Assembly: GCA_030446525.1 (NCBI GenBank)
Contig: JAUJNC010000198.1
Coordinates: 1 to 10,035, forward strand
DNA from: Armatimonadaceae bacterium
GTDB lineage: Bacteria > Armatimonadota > Armatimonadia > Armatimonadales > Armatimonadaceae
Length of the DNA stretch: 10,035 bases
Direction: 5' to 3'
Shown: piece after piece, positions 1-6,001 of the stretch
How positions within the stretch are numbered: the first letter of the stretch is position 1
Layout: each line of letters starts with the position of its first letter
Translations under genes and position numbers: made by a program
Notes under the pieces: model-generated
What the model was told of the DNA's origin: nothing
Databases searched by the model: none
What the model saw: only the letters and a program-made list of their open reading frames with translations

Positions 1-509
1 GACTGGAGAAGCAGAGGCAGGTCCCAGTCCCGGGCAAGGTCCAGAAAAACGCGACCCTCCCGGAGCAATGCCGTCACATACGACTGCAGGATCGTCGTCA
101 GCGTCTTCAGGCCGTAGAAAGGGTAGTCGGCCCGCAGGGCGCGCAGTGCGTCAGCCTGCGCGTCCGGGCGGCGCATCGGGTCGAGCATCGCGAACGGGAA
201 CACGTACGGCAGGTGCCGGGGGTAGTGCGTGTGCAGCTCCTCCAGCAGGCGCCGGTTCTCCCAGGCGTAGGGCGCCGCCTCCAGAGCGCCCTCGGTGCGG
301 ATAAGCCCTTCGCGCATGGCGGCGATGCCCAGCGACAGGTTGGTGACCATGGGGAAGGCCACCCAGTGCGTCACGCCTGCCGCCCGGCCCTGCCCGACCA
401 TCTGGGGCAGCATCTGCGCGTACGGGAAGTCGCCGCGCAGGTAGGCCAGCAGCTCCACCCCCACGTGGTTATGGCAGTCGATCACCGGCGAGCGCGGCGT
501 GTCAGGCAT
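1..509 (-). CDS. Amidohydrolase family metal-dependent hydrolase (3' end outside window)
   Basis: The minus-strand frame is open from ATG at 509 to the window edge, giving the first 169 residues. The N-terminus reads VIDCHNHVG (residues 9-17). This is the HxH metal-ligand motif (H13, H15) at the end of the first strand of the amidohydrolase TIM barrel, as in the amidohydrolase-2 group. The start is supported by an AAGGGG Shine-Dalgarno sequence about 5 nt upstream. There is no signal peptide, so it is cytoplasmic. It starts 25 bp after the stop of the aminotransferase and is almost certainly co-transcribed with it. This family hydrolyses or decarboxylates small cyclic or carboxylated substrates; the substrate cannot be read from the sequence. 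Pairing with a PLP aminotransferase suggests a small catabolic or biosynthetic route for an amino compound (inference). Later metal ligands lie outside the window, so catalytic completeness is untested. Confidence 0.85.
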   Translation of the reverse strand, partial: MPDTPRSPVIDCHNHVGVELLAYLRGDFPYAQMLPQMVGQGRAAGVTHWVAFPMVTNLSLGIAAMREGLIRTEGALEAAPYAWENRRLLEELHTHYPRHLPYVFPFAMLDPMRRPDAQADALRALRADYPFYGLKTLTTILQSYVTALLREGRVFLDLARDWDLPLLLQ

Positions 510-534
510 AATGTCCCCTTGCTCGTCCACCGCC

Positions 535-1851
535 TCAGGCGATCATCTCGCGCAGCACGTCTGCCGCCGTCGCGATGGTGTGGTCAATCTCGGCCTCCGT
601 ATGCGCGGCGGACACGTACCACAGACCGCGCCCGATCAGGCGGATGCCGCGCTCCTGCATCCCCTCCACGAACCGGGCGTACTGCCCCTTATCGTACCGG
701 TACGTGTCGCGCAGATCGCGAACCGGTTCGTTCTCCTGCCCCGGCGCGACGAACCCGGCGTGAAACATGGGGCCGGGGCCCTGCACCCGCAGCGGCTGCC
801 CCACATCTTTGGCTGCCGCGCGCAGCCCGTCACGCAGGCGCGTGCCCAGCCGGTGCAGCTTGGCGTGGGCGTTTTCCCGCTCCAGAACCTCGATAGTCGC
901 AAGCGCCGCCGCGACGCTCGGCTGCCCGGAGTTCATGGTTCCGGCGTGGACGACGCGCCCATCGGCGATCCAGGCCATGTACTCCGCCTTGCCCGCAAGC
1001 ACGCTGATGGGGTAGCCCGAGGCCATCGCTTTGCCGAAAACGGCCAGATCCGGCGTCACGCCGAGCGAACCTTGCGCGCCCGAAAGTCCCAGCCGGAATC
1101 CGGTGATGACCTCGTCGAAGAGGAGCAGGATGCCGTGCCGGTCGCACAGCGCGCGCAGTCCTTCCAGGAAACCCGGTTCGGGCGGGATGCAGCCGTTGTT
1201 GCACATCACGGGCTCGGTGACAAGGGCGGCGATCTCGCTTGCCCGCGCCTCCAGGGTCTTTTTCACCAGAGCAAGGTCGTTCCAGGGCAGTACGATCGCC
1301 TCGTCCATCGCGTGCGGCGGCAATCCCTGCGTCCATGGGTGTACCGTCGGCGCGTCGCGCGGCCTCGGCGCCGCCTCGCTCGGCGCCGTGATCGCGAAGG
1401 CGGCATTGTCCAGCCAGCCGTGGTAATGGCCTTCGAAGCGGACGAAGCGCGGGCGGCCCGTGATGGCGCGGGCCAGACGCAGCGCAGCGTGATCTGCCTC
1501 CGAGCCGGAAAGCGAAAAGCGCAGCCGCTCGGCGCAGGGGATCAGGCGCTGCAGCGTCTCGGCCAGTTCCAGCTCCAGCAGGTGCTGCCCGGCGAAGAGC
1601 TGCCCGCTTTCCGACGCGCAGCGGACGCGCTCCAGGACGTGCGGGTGCGAGTGCCCCAGGATGAGCGGCCCCTGGCTCAGGGTATAGTCCAGGTACTCGT
1701 TGCCGTCCACGTCCCAGAGGCGGCTGCCCGCGCCGCGTTCGTAGAACAGGGGGTGCGGCTGGCTGAACTTGCGGAACTCGCTGGAGACGCCACCCGCCAG
1801 CACCTGCTGGGCGCGCTCGTACAAAGCCGAGGATCGATCATAGCTGCGCAC
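535..1851 (-). CDS. Class-III PLP aminotransferase, glutamate-1-semialdehyde 2,1-aminomutase-like
   Basis: This 438-residue protein has the full length of the GSA-aminomutase/class-III aminotransferase family (about 430). Visible motifs in order are: LAGGVSSEFR (18-27); WDVDGNEYLDY (46-56); GPLILGHSHP (61-70); SGSEAD (115-120), the phosphate-binding turn; GHYHGW (141-146), which stacks on the PLP ring; DEVITGFR (246-253), with D246 contacting the pyridine nitrogen; and FGKAMASGYP (272-281), with K274 the Schiff-base lysine. All key residues are intact. The start is GTG at 1851, chosen because it gives the usual family N-terminus; GAAGGA lies about 10 nt upstream. It is the first gene of the operon with the amidohydrolase. 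The HemL function in tetrapyrrole synthesis is possible but not favoured: the N-terminus is not the canonical PGGVNSPVRAF and the neighbour is not a haem gene. It is more likely a catabolic or secondary-metabolism paralogue. Confidence 0.95.
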   Translation of the reverse strand: MRSYDRSSALYERAQQVLAGGVSSEFRKFSQPHPLFYERGAGSRLWDVDGNEYLDYTLSQGPLILGHSHPHVLERVRCASESGQLFAGQHLLELELAETLQRLIPCAERLRFSLSGSEADHAALRLARAITGRPRFVRFEGHYHGWLDNAAFAITAPSEAAPRPRDAPTVHPWTQGLPPHAMDEAIVLPWNDLALVKKTLEARASEIAALVTEPVMCNNGCIPPEPGFLEGLRALCDRHGILLLFDEVITGFRLGLSGAQGSLGVTPDLAVFGKAMASGYPISVLAGKAEYMAWIADGRVVHAGTMNSGQPSVAAALATIEVLERENAHAKLHRLGTRLRDGLRAAAKDVGQPLRVQGPGPMFHAGFVAPGQENEPVRDLRDTYRYDKGQYARFVEGMQERGIRLIGRGLWYVSAAHTEAEIDHTIATAADVLREMIA

Positions 1852-1941
1852 GGCTTATTTCCTTCTTTCCACCCGGGCCCCGCATCCCATGGGTGTTTGC
1901 GGCGTGCCGGTGGCCGCCTTCCCCCACGCGGCGCCTGTCTA

Positions 1942-1955
1942 TCGAAACGTTGCGA
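1942..1955. promoter_or_regulatory. Candidate LacI-family operator
   Basis: TCGAAACGTTGCGA is a 14-bp palindrome with one mismatched pair, centred on AACGTT. A central CG flanked by AA/TT half-sites is typical of LacI-family operators. It lies about 7-20 bp downstream of the predicted transcription start of the aminotransferase operon, a position where a bound repressor would block initiation. The regulator is not in the window; the assignment is inference. Confidence 0.35.
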
Positions 1956-1968
1956 GCACGAACGGTTG

Positions 1969-1997
1969 AGTCTACAACAGGTTCTCTTTCGTGTCAA
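1969..1997 (-). promoter_or_regulatory. Sigma70-type promoter of the aminotransferase-amidohydrolase operon
   Basis: Read on the minus strand, a perfect TTGACA (-35, 1997 to 1992) is followed by a 17-bp spacer and TAGACT (-10, 1974 to 1969; four of six consensus bases). Transcription would start near 1962, leaving a leader of about 110 nt before the GTG at 1851. The ISNCY end motif begins only 23 bp upstream of the -35 box, so the insertion stopped just short of the core promoter. Confidence 0.6.
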
Positions 1998-2019
1998 GGC
2001 CCCCGTGGCTTTCTGTCAT

Positions 2020-2066
2020 TGCTCAGTGAAACTGTGCACATTAACTGCTCCGTGATTTCGTCCGCA
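2020..2066 (+). repeat. Left-end doubled terminal motif of ISNCY copy 1
   Basis: Two direct copies, 2020-2040 (TGCTCAGTGA core) and 2046-2066 (TGCTCCGTGA core), start 26 bp apart. They match the inverted pair at 3372-3416. Confidence 0.7.
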
Positions 2067-2076
2067 TACCTGTGCT

Positions 2077-3361
2077 ATGAGGACCATCCGCTTGAAGGAC
2101 AAACGACACAGACGAGCCCAGATCCTGACACGCTTCGCGCCGGCACGCCTGACGGAGTCCGGGGGCTGCCAGCCCCTGGGCATCCGCACAAGGCATCCGC
2201 GCCGCCTCGCCAGAGGCTGCCAAGCCCGAGGCATCGCCTGCCGGGTGCACGGCAACACCGCACGCACGCCCAGACATGCCACAAGCCAGGCCACTCGAGG
2301 GCAGATCCCGGCCCCGGTCGGGCACAGCGGCCCGCTGCGCGACCCCAATGTGCGCCACCGGCAGGAGATTCCGGCCCGGCACGACATCCCGATCGGGCGC
2401 TCCACGCCGGAGCGGCTGCTCAAAGAGAAGGGACTCAGAACGTGCGGGCGCAAGCCGGGGACCAAACGCCCGCGGCGCGAGCGCGAAGCCTCGGAAGGGA
2501 TGCTGCTGCGGATCGACGGCAGCGCCCACGACTGGCGGGGGGCGCGCCCCACGATGACCCTGATCGGGGCCATGGACGATGCCACCGGCAAGGTCCTGTC
2601 TCTGTGCTCTCATCCCGGCCAGGGTCAGCAGGCTTACCCCAGGATGCTGCGCGCCATCACCCTCGAGCACGGCCCGCCCAGGAGCGTCCACCACGACCGG
2701 CACACGATCCTGCGCCCACCCGAAGGGGCCACCCTCGATGACGAGCCGGCGGGAGGCAGCCGATGAGCCGGGCCTGCAGCCGGTGCCGCACGAGCTGGGC
2801 ACCGAAGCCATTGCCGCCCTCTGGCCCCGAGCCAGGGGGCGTATCGAACGGCTCCGGGGCACGCCGCAGGGCCGGCTGGCGCGGGAGATGCGCCGGGCCG
2901 GGATCGCCCCGAGGCAGCAGGCCAACGCCTTCCCGCTTGGCTTTACCGTTGGCTCCGATGCGCGTTTGGGCAAAGAGCCCCAGGGCCAGCAAGCGGCCCG
3001 GCTCGCCGCCCTGCCGGTCTGGACCTGGGCTATCACTTCGCCGCCCAAGGGATGCGCGTGCTTAAGGCCGACCACACCCTCTCCTTACCTCTCCTTCGAG
3101 GAAAGACCCTGCAGGCCTTGGACAGAGCCGACGCACTCTGGGGCAAGCGCGTGTGAGCGCGTGTGGGTGCACCAGGTGCCCGAGGGCGACCTGTCTGCCT
3201 ATGAGGGCAAGCGCCGTCTCCTCGCATCCTTTGTTGGGAGTGCGCCCGCACAAACCTCCAGCCGCTGCGCCTGCGCTACGACCGGTTCAGGCGAGCGGTC
3301 CCAAGCCGGGGCCGAGCGCCGGGGCCGAGCGGCGGGCTTGGCTCTCGGTCAGTCGGCATGA
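2077..3361 (+). pseudogene. ISNCY-type DDE transposase, frameshifted remnant (copy 1)
   Basis: Homology to ISNCY-type integrase-core transposases is recognised by motif only. The N-terminal helix-turn-helix region is at about codons 10-60, with RVHGNTARTPRHATS resembling the family's HGNRGR...A motif. The first catalytic Asp lies in GMLLRIDGSAHDW, followed by GAMDDATGKV, the second Asp in HHDRHTI, and the Glu in RARGRIERLRG. The last two lie in different frames. The reading shifts from frame 1 to frame 2 near 2750, back to frame 1 for GLDLGYHFAAQGMRVLKADH (from about 3016) up to a stop at 3154-3156, then to frame 2 again for ERVWVHQVPEGDLSAYEGKR. The GC-rich 3' end also carries a 13-bp tandem duplication. 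It cannot encode an active transposase. The initiator ATG at 2077 lies 11 bp inside the inner left-end motif. Confidence 0.8.
3305..3330 (+). repeat. 13-bp perfect tandem duplication in ISNCY copy 1
   Basis: The unit GCCGGGGCCGAGC occurs twice in succession (3305-3317 and 3318-3330). One extra 13-bp copy shifts the frame, so it probably contributed to the decay of the transposase 3' end. Confidence 0.8.
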
Positions 3362-3371
3362 GGAGCAGGCG

Positions 3372-3416
3372 AGCGGACATTCTCACTGAGCAATGCGCGG
3401 ACATAATCACGGAGCA
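3372..3416 (-). repeat. Right-end doubled terminal motif of ISNCY copy 1
   Basis: Two copies inverted relative to the left end lie at 3372-3392 (TGCTCAGTGA type on the minus strand) and 3396-3416 (TGCTCCGTGA type), offset by 24 bp. Reading inward, the left end is A-type then B-type, while the right end is B-type then A-type. Confidence 0.7.
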
Positions 3417-3457
3417 GGAACAGCCGGTTGAGAGTTTTTCTGTCACGGGACAATAGA

Positions 3458-3549
3458 GTTGTGGTGTAATTGGGTTTTCCTACTATATCTACGGTCTCAT
3501 GACGTTGCTGAGACACAACATCTGGTAGCAAAAACCTATTGTACACAAC
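3458..3549. repeat. AT-rich 92-bp nested palindrome
   Basis: The arms at 3458-3483 and 3525-3549 are imperfect inverted repeats (about 20 of 25 aligned positions match, starting GTTGTG and ending CTAC). Inside them, GTCTCA (3494-3499) and TGAGAC (3509-3514) form a perfect inner stem. Weaker similarity continues outward to about 3440 and 3568. The block is clearly less GC-rich than everything around it and has no gene. It sits between the two ISNCY remnants and may be a small non-autonomous element or the relic of IS ends. Confidence 0.55.
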
Positions 3550-3551
3550 CC

Positions 3552-3595
3552 TAATTGATAATGTCAGGTGTTGACGGGACAGTGAAAATGTCACC
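3552..3595 (+). repeat. Left-end motif pair of ISNCY copy 2
   Basis: TTGATAATGTC (3555-3565) and CAGTGAAAATGTCACC (3580-3595) are spaced 27 bp apart at the shared ATGTC. They match the GTGA-N4-GTCCGC core of the copy 1 ends, including the doubled arrangement and spacing. They lie just before the transposase start at 3607, as in copy 1. Confidence 0.5.
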
Positions 3596-3606
3596 TTACT
3601 CTATTC

Positions 3607-4395
3607 ATGGGGGACCTTTTCTTGAAACCGAAGGGAGCCCCACGCGTGTAGGTCCTGGAACAGCTCACACAAGCCAGGCTCACTGTGGCCCAGGCTGCCC
3701 AACATCGGGGCCTCTGCGGACGCCACGTGCTGCGCCTCAAAGCCGCTTCCGCCCAGGACGCGGCGGCGACACTCGCCCACAAAAGCCGCGGCCGCCCCGG
3801 CCCGCGCGCCACGCCCGGGGAGCAAAAAGAGCGCATTGTCGCTCTGGCCCAGAGCCACCATGAGCCACCATAAGCCACCATAAGCCACTATGAAGGAGCC
3901 AGCCCGGCGCACCTGGCCGAGTTGCTGGCCCGCAACCAGCAGATCTCTGTCCCGGCCAGGACCCTCGGGCGCATCCTGGCACAGGCCGGCGTGCCCCGCG
4001 CCCGCACCGCCCCCAAGCGCCCGCGCCCCGCGCACAACAGCCGCGAGCGCCGGCCTCAAGAAGGGCTGCTCGTGCAGACCGACGCCAGCCCCTTCGACTG
4101 GCTCGGAGGCAGAGGCCCCCGGATGAGCCCGCACGGGGCCATCGATGATGCCACCGGCAAGGCCCCGGGCCTGTTCGTGCGCCCCACCGAAGATACCCCG
4201 GGCTACCTGCGTGCTCGGGCAGATGCTCACCGGCTTTGGCCTGCCCACCCGCTCCTCCGGTGACCGGCACGCCCTCTTCTTGCTGGCCCAAGGCCGACAA
4301 GCGGAGCATCGAAGAAGAGGCTCGCCGGCAAGCCGGTGCCTCGGACGCAGATCGGGCGCGTGCTGGAGGCGCCGAGGATCAGCCACATCCCGGCG
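3607..4395 (+). pseudogene. ISNCY-type DDE transposase, truncated remnant (copy 2)
   Basis: The frame from ATG 3607 opens with MGDLFLKPKGAPRV, then a TAG stop at 3649-3651. It continues as an intact N-terminal helix-turn-helix region (LEQLTQARLTVAQAAQ onward). A TAA at 3871-3873 is created by a 10-bp repeat expansion. The same frame then gives HLAELLARNQQISVPARTLG, the first catalytic Asp region (EGLLVQTDASPFDWL) and GAIDDATGKA. A frameshift near 4210 moves the reading to GQMLTGFGLPTRSSGDRHAL, which holds the second catalytic Asp. Further shifts give SIEEE and then AGKPVPRTQIGRVLE before the IS3 border. The catalytic Glu and C-terminus are lost. Confidence 0.8.
3853..3892 (+). repeat. Four tandem copies of a 10-bp unit inside ISNCY copy 2
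   Basis: The unit AGCCACCATR is repeated at 3853, 3863, 3873 and 3883; the last copy reads AGCCACTATG. With a single copy the frame reads AQSHHEGASPAHLAELL. The three extra copies add 30 bp, which keeps the downstream frame but introduces TAA at 3871-3873. Confidence 0.9.
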
Positions 4396-4451
4396 TGGCC
4401 TTTCCCCGCTTTGATGGAGTGTAAGATAAGCTACATGTAAGCGGAGGAAGT

Positions 4452-4769
4452 ATGGAAGCCAAACAGCAGCAGAAGAAAAGCTACACGCAAGAGTTCAAGC
4501 GCGAGGCCGTACGCCTCGTCACCGAAGGCACACGCCCCGAGGCGCAGGTCGCCCGCGATCTGGGCGTGTGCCGTAGCCTGTTGGGCAAGTGGCGCCGACG
4601 CATCGGGGAGGAGCCGCACAACGGCCAGAGTGGCCAGCGCACCTTCCCCGGCCACGGCAACCCACGCGATGAGGAGGTGGCAAGGCTCCAGAAAGAGAAT
4701 GCTCGCCTGAAAGAGGAGGTGGAGATCCTAAAAAAGGCGATGGGTATCTTCACCAGCCGCCCGCGGTGA
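4452..4769 (+). CDS. IS3-family transposase OrfA
   Basis: This 105-residue protein is the regulatory and DNA-binding half of an IS3 transposase. Residues about 10-55 (YTQEFKREAVRLVTEG, then VARDLGV and LGKWRRR) form the helix-turn-helix that binds the IS ends. Residues 74-97, with LQKENARLKEEVEILKKAM, form the leucine-zipper coiled coil used for multimerisation. ATG 4452 is preceded by GGAGG with a short 4-nt gap. The 3' end carries the frameshift signal to orfB, and the stop TGA overlaps the GTG codon of the orfB frame. The frame is intact and of normal family length (about 90-110). Confidence 0.92.
   Translation: MEAKQQQKKSYTQEFKREAVRLVTEGTRPEAQVARDLGVCRSLLGKWRRRIGEEPHNGQSGQRTFPGHGNPRDEEVARLQKENARLKEEVEILKKAMGIFTSRPR
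4714..4736 (+). promoter_or_regulatory. Programmed -1 ribosomal frameshift signal (SD-like site plus A6G)
   Basis: AGGAGG at 4714-4719 is followed, 10 nt later, by the slippery heptamer A AAA AAG (4730-4736), whose AAA AAG codons are in the orfA frame. A -1 slip there enters exactly the orfB frame (codons GGC GAT GGG TAT from 4736) and would make the OrfAB fusion transposase. This is the arrangement known from IS911 and other IS3 elements. No downstream stimulatory hairpin was established. Confidence 0.85.
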
Positions 4770-5671
4770 GATACCAGTTCATACAGGGGCAAAGACAACA
4801 CTTCAAGGTGGCGGCGCTGTGCCGGGTGATGCAGGTGTCGGTGAGCGGCTACTATGCCTGGCGCGCGCGGCCCCAGTGCCGGCGCGCTCAGCAGGACCGC
4901 GTGCTGCTGGTGCACATCAAAAGCGTCTTCGAGGCGAGCGGCCAGACCTACGGCAGCTCGTTCACACGTGTGTGAAGCCCGCGCATCTACCGGGAGTTCA
5001 AAGAGAGCGGCATCGCCTGCGCAAAGAGGCGGGTGGCGCGCCTGATGCGCCAGAGCGGGACCCGGCCCGAGCCGGCGCGCCGCTTCGTGGCCACGACCGA
5101 TTCGAAGCACGCGCTGCCGGTGCACGAGAACCTGCTGGACCGGCAGTTCGAGCCGCAGGCGGCCGATACGCGCTGGTCGTGTGACATCACCTACGTCTGG
5201 ACACGCGAAGGCTGGCTGTACCTGTCCGTGGTGCTGGACTTGTTCTCTCGGAAGGTGGTGGGCTGGTCTATGCAGCCGACGCTGGAGCGCGGTCTGGTCG
5301 TCAGCGCCCTGGAGATGGCCCTGTTGCAACGAAAACCCTCTGCGGGCCTGCTGTGTCACAGTGACCGGGGCAGTCAGTACGCCAGCCTGGATTACCAGGC
5401 GCTTCTGCAGGGATCAGGCATCGTTTGTTCGATGAGCCGCAAGGGCAACTGCTGGGACAATGCTCCGGTGGAGCGCTTCTTCGCCACGCGGAAACGGGAG
5501 CTGGTTCACCGGCGGCAATATCAAACCAGAGAGGAGGCGCGGGCGGACATTTTCAAGTACATCGAGGTCTGGTACAATCGCAGGCGTCGGCATTCGTCGC
5601 TGGGGTATCTCAGTCCCGAGGAGTTCGAGCGCCGAGCCGCTGCGGCCACAGTGTCGCCGATTGCGGCTTGA
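4766..5671 (+). pseudogene. IS3-family transposase OrfB (DDE), interrupted by an in-frame stop
   Basis: The frame starts with GTG at 4766, overlapping the orfA stop. It runs through the N-terminal HTH_21-like part (ALCRVMQVSVSGYYAWRAR) to TYGS, where a 21-bp insertion (4958-4978) adds SFTRV-stop-S. It resumes as PRIYREFKESGIACAKRRVA in the same frame. The rve/integrase core is otherwise intact: Asp in RWSCDITYV (codon at 5183), Asp in CHSDRGSQY (5363-5365), and Glu in DNAPVERFF (5471-5473). The spacing of 59 and 35 residues between them is the IS3 D-D(35)-E signature. The C-terminus YNRRRRHSSLGYLSPEEFE is complete. Without the stop the OrfAB fusion would look functional. ATG 5033 could give a 212-residue catalytic fragment lacking the N-terminal domain. 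Confidence 0.9.
4955..4978 (+). repeat. 21-bp palindromic insertion flanked by AGC in orfB
   Basis: AGC (4955-4957) and AGC (4976-4978) flank an 18-bp segment containing CACACGTGTG, a perfect 10-bp palindrome, within TTCA...TGAA arms. Removing 21 bp restores the family-typical TYGSPRIY and the open frame. The pattern resembles an excision footprint with a 3-bp target duplication. Confidence 0.6.
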
Positions 5672-5701
5672 CCAAGCCTCCACCAAAGCGGAGGAAGGCC
5701 A

Positions 5702-5896
5702 GGTCGTGCCTTTGCCGGCAAGACCAAGCAGCGGATCGAGCGCGAGCGAGGGCGCAACCCGCAGGTCCAGTTCCTGGTCTGCACTGCCTATGCCTTCGCT
5801 CTGTTCGAAGCCAGAGAACTGTTCTCGATGATGCTCCTGTTGCCCCAGGACGCGCGCGAGAAGCTCTCAGCACTGCTACAGACCCAAAATGAGTGA
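5702..5896 (+). pseudogene. Orphan C-terminal reading frame next to IS3 right end
   Basis: This frame is open across the IS3 right end and gives 64 codons outside the element, ending with TGA at 5894-5896. It begins GRAFAGKTKQ and contains a charged stretch (QRIERERGRNPQ), a hydrophobic, probably helical stretch (VQFLVCTAYAFALFEAR), and an end with LLPQDAREKLSALLQ. It has no start codon before a late ATG pair near 5828. It looks like the 3' end of a gene whose 5' part was removed when the IS3 region rearranged. I do not recognise the family; another transposase C-terminus or a chromosomal gene are both possible. Confidence 0.45.
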
Positions 5897-6001
5897 CCTT
5901 TCCGAATCACAGTACCGCTATCGAACTGCCGAAGTCAACAAAGTACCGTTAGGACAGCAAGGACGGGTAAGACGATACTGCTGACAACGGGGCTGGTCGG
6001 T

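Larger units (their letters stand above)
2020..3416 (+). mobile_element. Decayed ISNCY-type insertion sequence, copy 1
   Basis: This element of about 1.4 kb is bounded by copies of a degenerate motif, TGCTC(A/C)GTGA-N4-GTCCGC. Two direct copies lie at the left end (2020-2040 and 2046-2066). Two inverted copies lie at the right end (3372-3392 and 3396-3416). Between them lies the frameshifted transposase. Doubled subterminal motifs spaced 24-26 bp apart are a plausible transposase-binding array. No target-site duplication is clear next to the outer motifs (left ctgtcat, right ggaacag). The element is dead because its transposase frame is broken several times. Confidence 0.65.
3552..4395 (+). 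mobile_element. 3'-truncated ISNCY-type insertion sequence, copy 2
   Basis: The element runs from the doubled end motif at 3552 to the left border of the IS3 element at 4396. Its 3' half, including the catalytic Glu region, C-terminal domain and right end, is absent from both sides of the IS3. It is related to copy 1 at protein level but clearly diverged, so the two represent different insertions rather than a recent duplication. Confidence 0.65.
4396..5701 (+). mobile_element. IS3-family insertion sequence, 1306 bp, orfB disrupted
   Basis: The terminal inverted repeats are 4396-4419 (starting TGGCCTTTCCCCGCTTTG) and 5678-5701 (complement starting TGGCCTTCCTCCGCTTTG). They match at 21 of 24 positions and begin with the TG typical of IS3. 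orfA starts 56 bp inside the left end and orfB stops 30 bp before the right end, the normal IS3 layout and size. No 3-5 bp target duplication is visible (left flank ggcg, right flank ggtc). The left flank is ISNCY copy 2 and the right flank an unrelated reading frame, so DNA next to the element has been lost or exchanged. Confidence 0.85.

Noticed and set aside
499..2055. Long 518-codon plus-strand open frame over the aminotransferase
   Set aside because: It is antisense to a gene with all class-III aminotransferase motifs; its translation has no recognisable domain and reflects GC-rich codon bias.
2041..3075. 344-codon minus-strand open frame over ISNCY copy 1
   Set aside because: It is opposite the recognisable transposase remnant and contains no known motif.
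3458..3549. Integron attC site
   Set aside because: The arms begin GTTGTG and end CACAAC, but the R/L box pattern is not satisfied, and there is no integrase or gene cassette nearby.
4973..4975. Recoded UGA (selenocysteine or readthrough) in orfB
   Set aside because: The stop lies within a 21-bp segment absent from the family consensus at TYGSPRIY, so insertion explains it better.
4439..5697. 12-bp direct repeat AAGCGGAGGAAG as a target duplication of the IS3
   Set aside because: Both copies lie inside the element: 4439-4450 is the orfA ribosome-binding region and 5686-5697 is part of the right inverted repeat.
2077..5896. Composite transposon carrying cargo genes
   Set aside because: The IS copies are of different families and are decayed, with no passenger gene between them.
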